A stretch of 6,440 nt of DNA from Pseudomonadota bacterium. GTDB taxonomy: Bacteria; Pseudomonadota; Gammaproteobacteria; Xanthomonadales; Xanthomonadaceae. Below, in pieces: positions 6,428 to 6,440 of the stretch (positions within the stretch are counted from its first letter, which is position 1; each line of letters begins with the position of its first letter). The position numbers and the translations under genes are program-made. The notes under the pieces were generated by a model, which did not search any database, was not told the DNA's origin, and saw only the letters and a list, made by a program, of their open reading frames with translations. The DNA is taken from NCBI GenBank assembly GCA_023457475.1, contig JAEWLO010000208.1, positions 1 through 6,440 of the forward strand, written 5' to 3'.

Positions 6428-6440
6428 ATTGGAATGAATG

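Overview
The window reads as a high-GC gammaproteobacterial chromosome segment. The YbaL-type antiporter and overall codon style suggest Xanthomonadaceae (Stenotrophomonas- or Xanthomonas-like); this is inference, since no rRNA or other species marker is present. All three genes lie on the minus strand, so the order of transcription runs from the right end of the window to the left.

Right part (4672-6440): a complete ybaL-type monovalent cation:proton antiporter with a C-terminal NAD-binding TrkA-N domain, preceded by a short leader with a possible sigma-70 promoter. It looks like an ordinary housekeeping gene that happens to be upstream of the other two.

Middle junction (4576-4671): 96 bp between ybaL and the next gene. 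It holds a near-perfect 27-bp palindrome and, right next to it, a 29-nt hairpin that would bury the Shine-Dalgarno sequence of the downstream gene. No convincing terminator or promoter was seen here.

Left part (12-4575): two metallopeptidase genes one base apart (TGA-C-ATG), probably translationally coupled. The first encodes an M28-type zinc aminopeptidase, the second an M13 (neprilysin-type) zinc endopeptidase. Their catalytic domains are unrelated, yet both carry the same kind of N-terminal module: a basic ~45-residue head with an RR-x-QG-x-F motif, a first hydrophobic segment beginning NAA, a low-complexity linker, then an ANG-x2-A-x-C-x3-P-x2-C motif leading into a Gly/Ala-rich hydrophobic segment and a third Cys. 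This shared module, apparently a sorting, membrane-anchoring or secretion unit without a classical signal peptide, is the most interesting feature. An endopeptidase and an exopeptidase with a common targeting module, made from one transcript, would suit concerted degradation of peptides in one compartment; that is inference.

The first 260 bases of the M13 gene also contain three stem-loops, two with perfect 12-bp arms. No RNA genes, mobile elements, CRISPR arrays or stretches over 300 bases without a gene were found.
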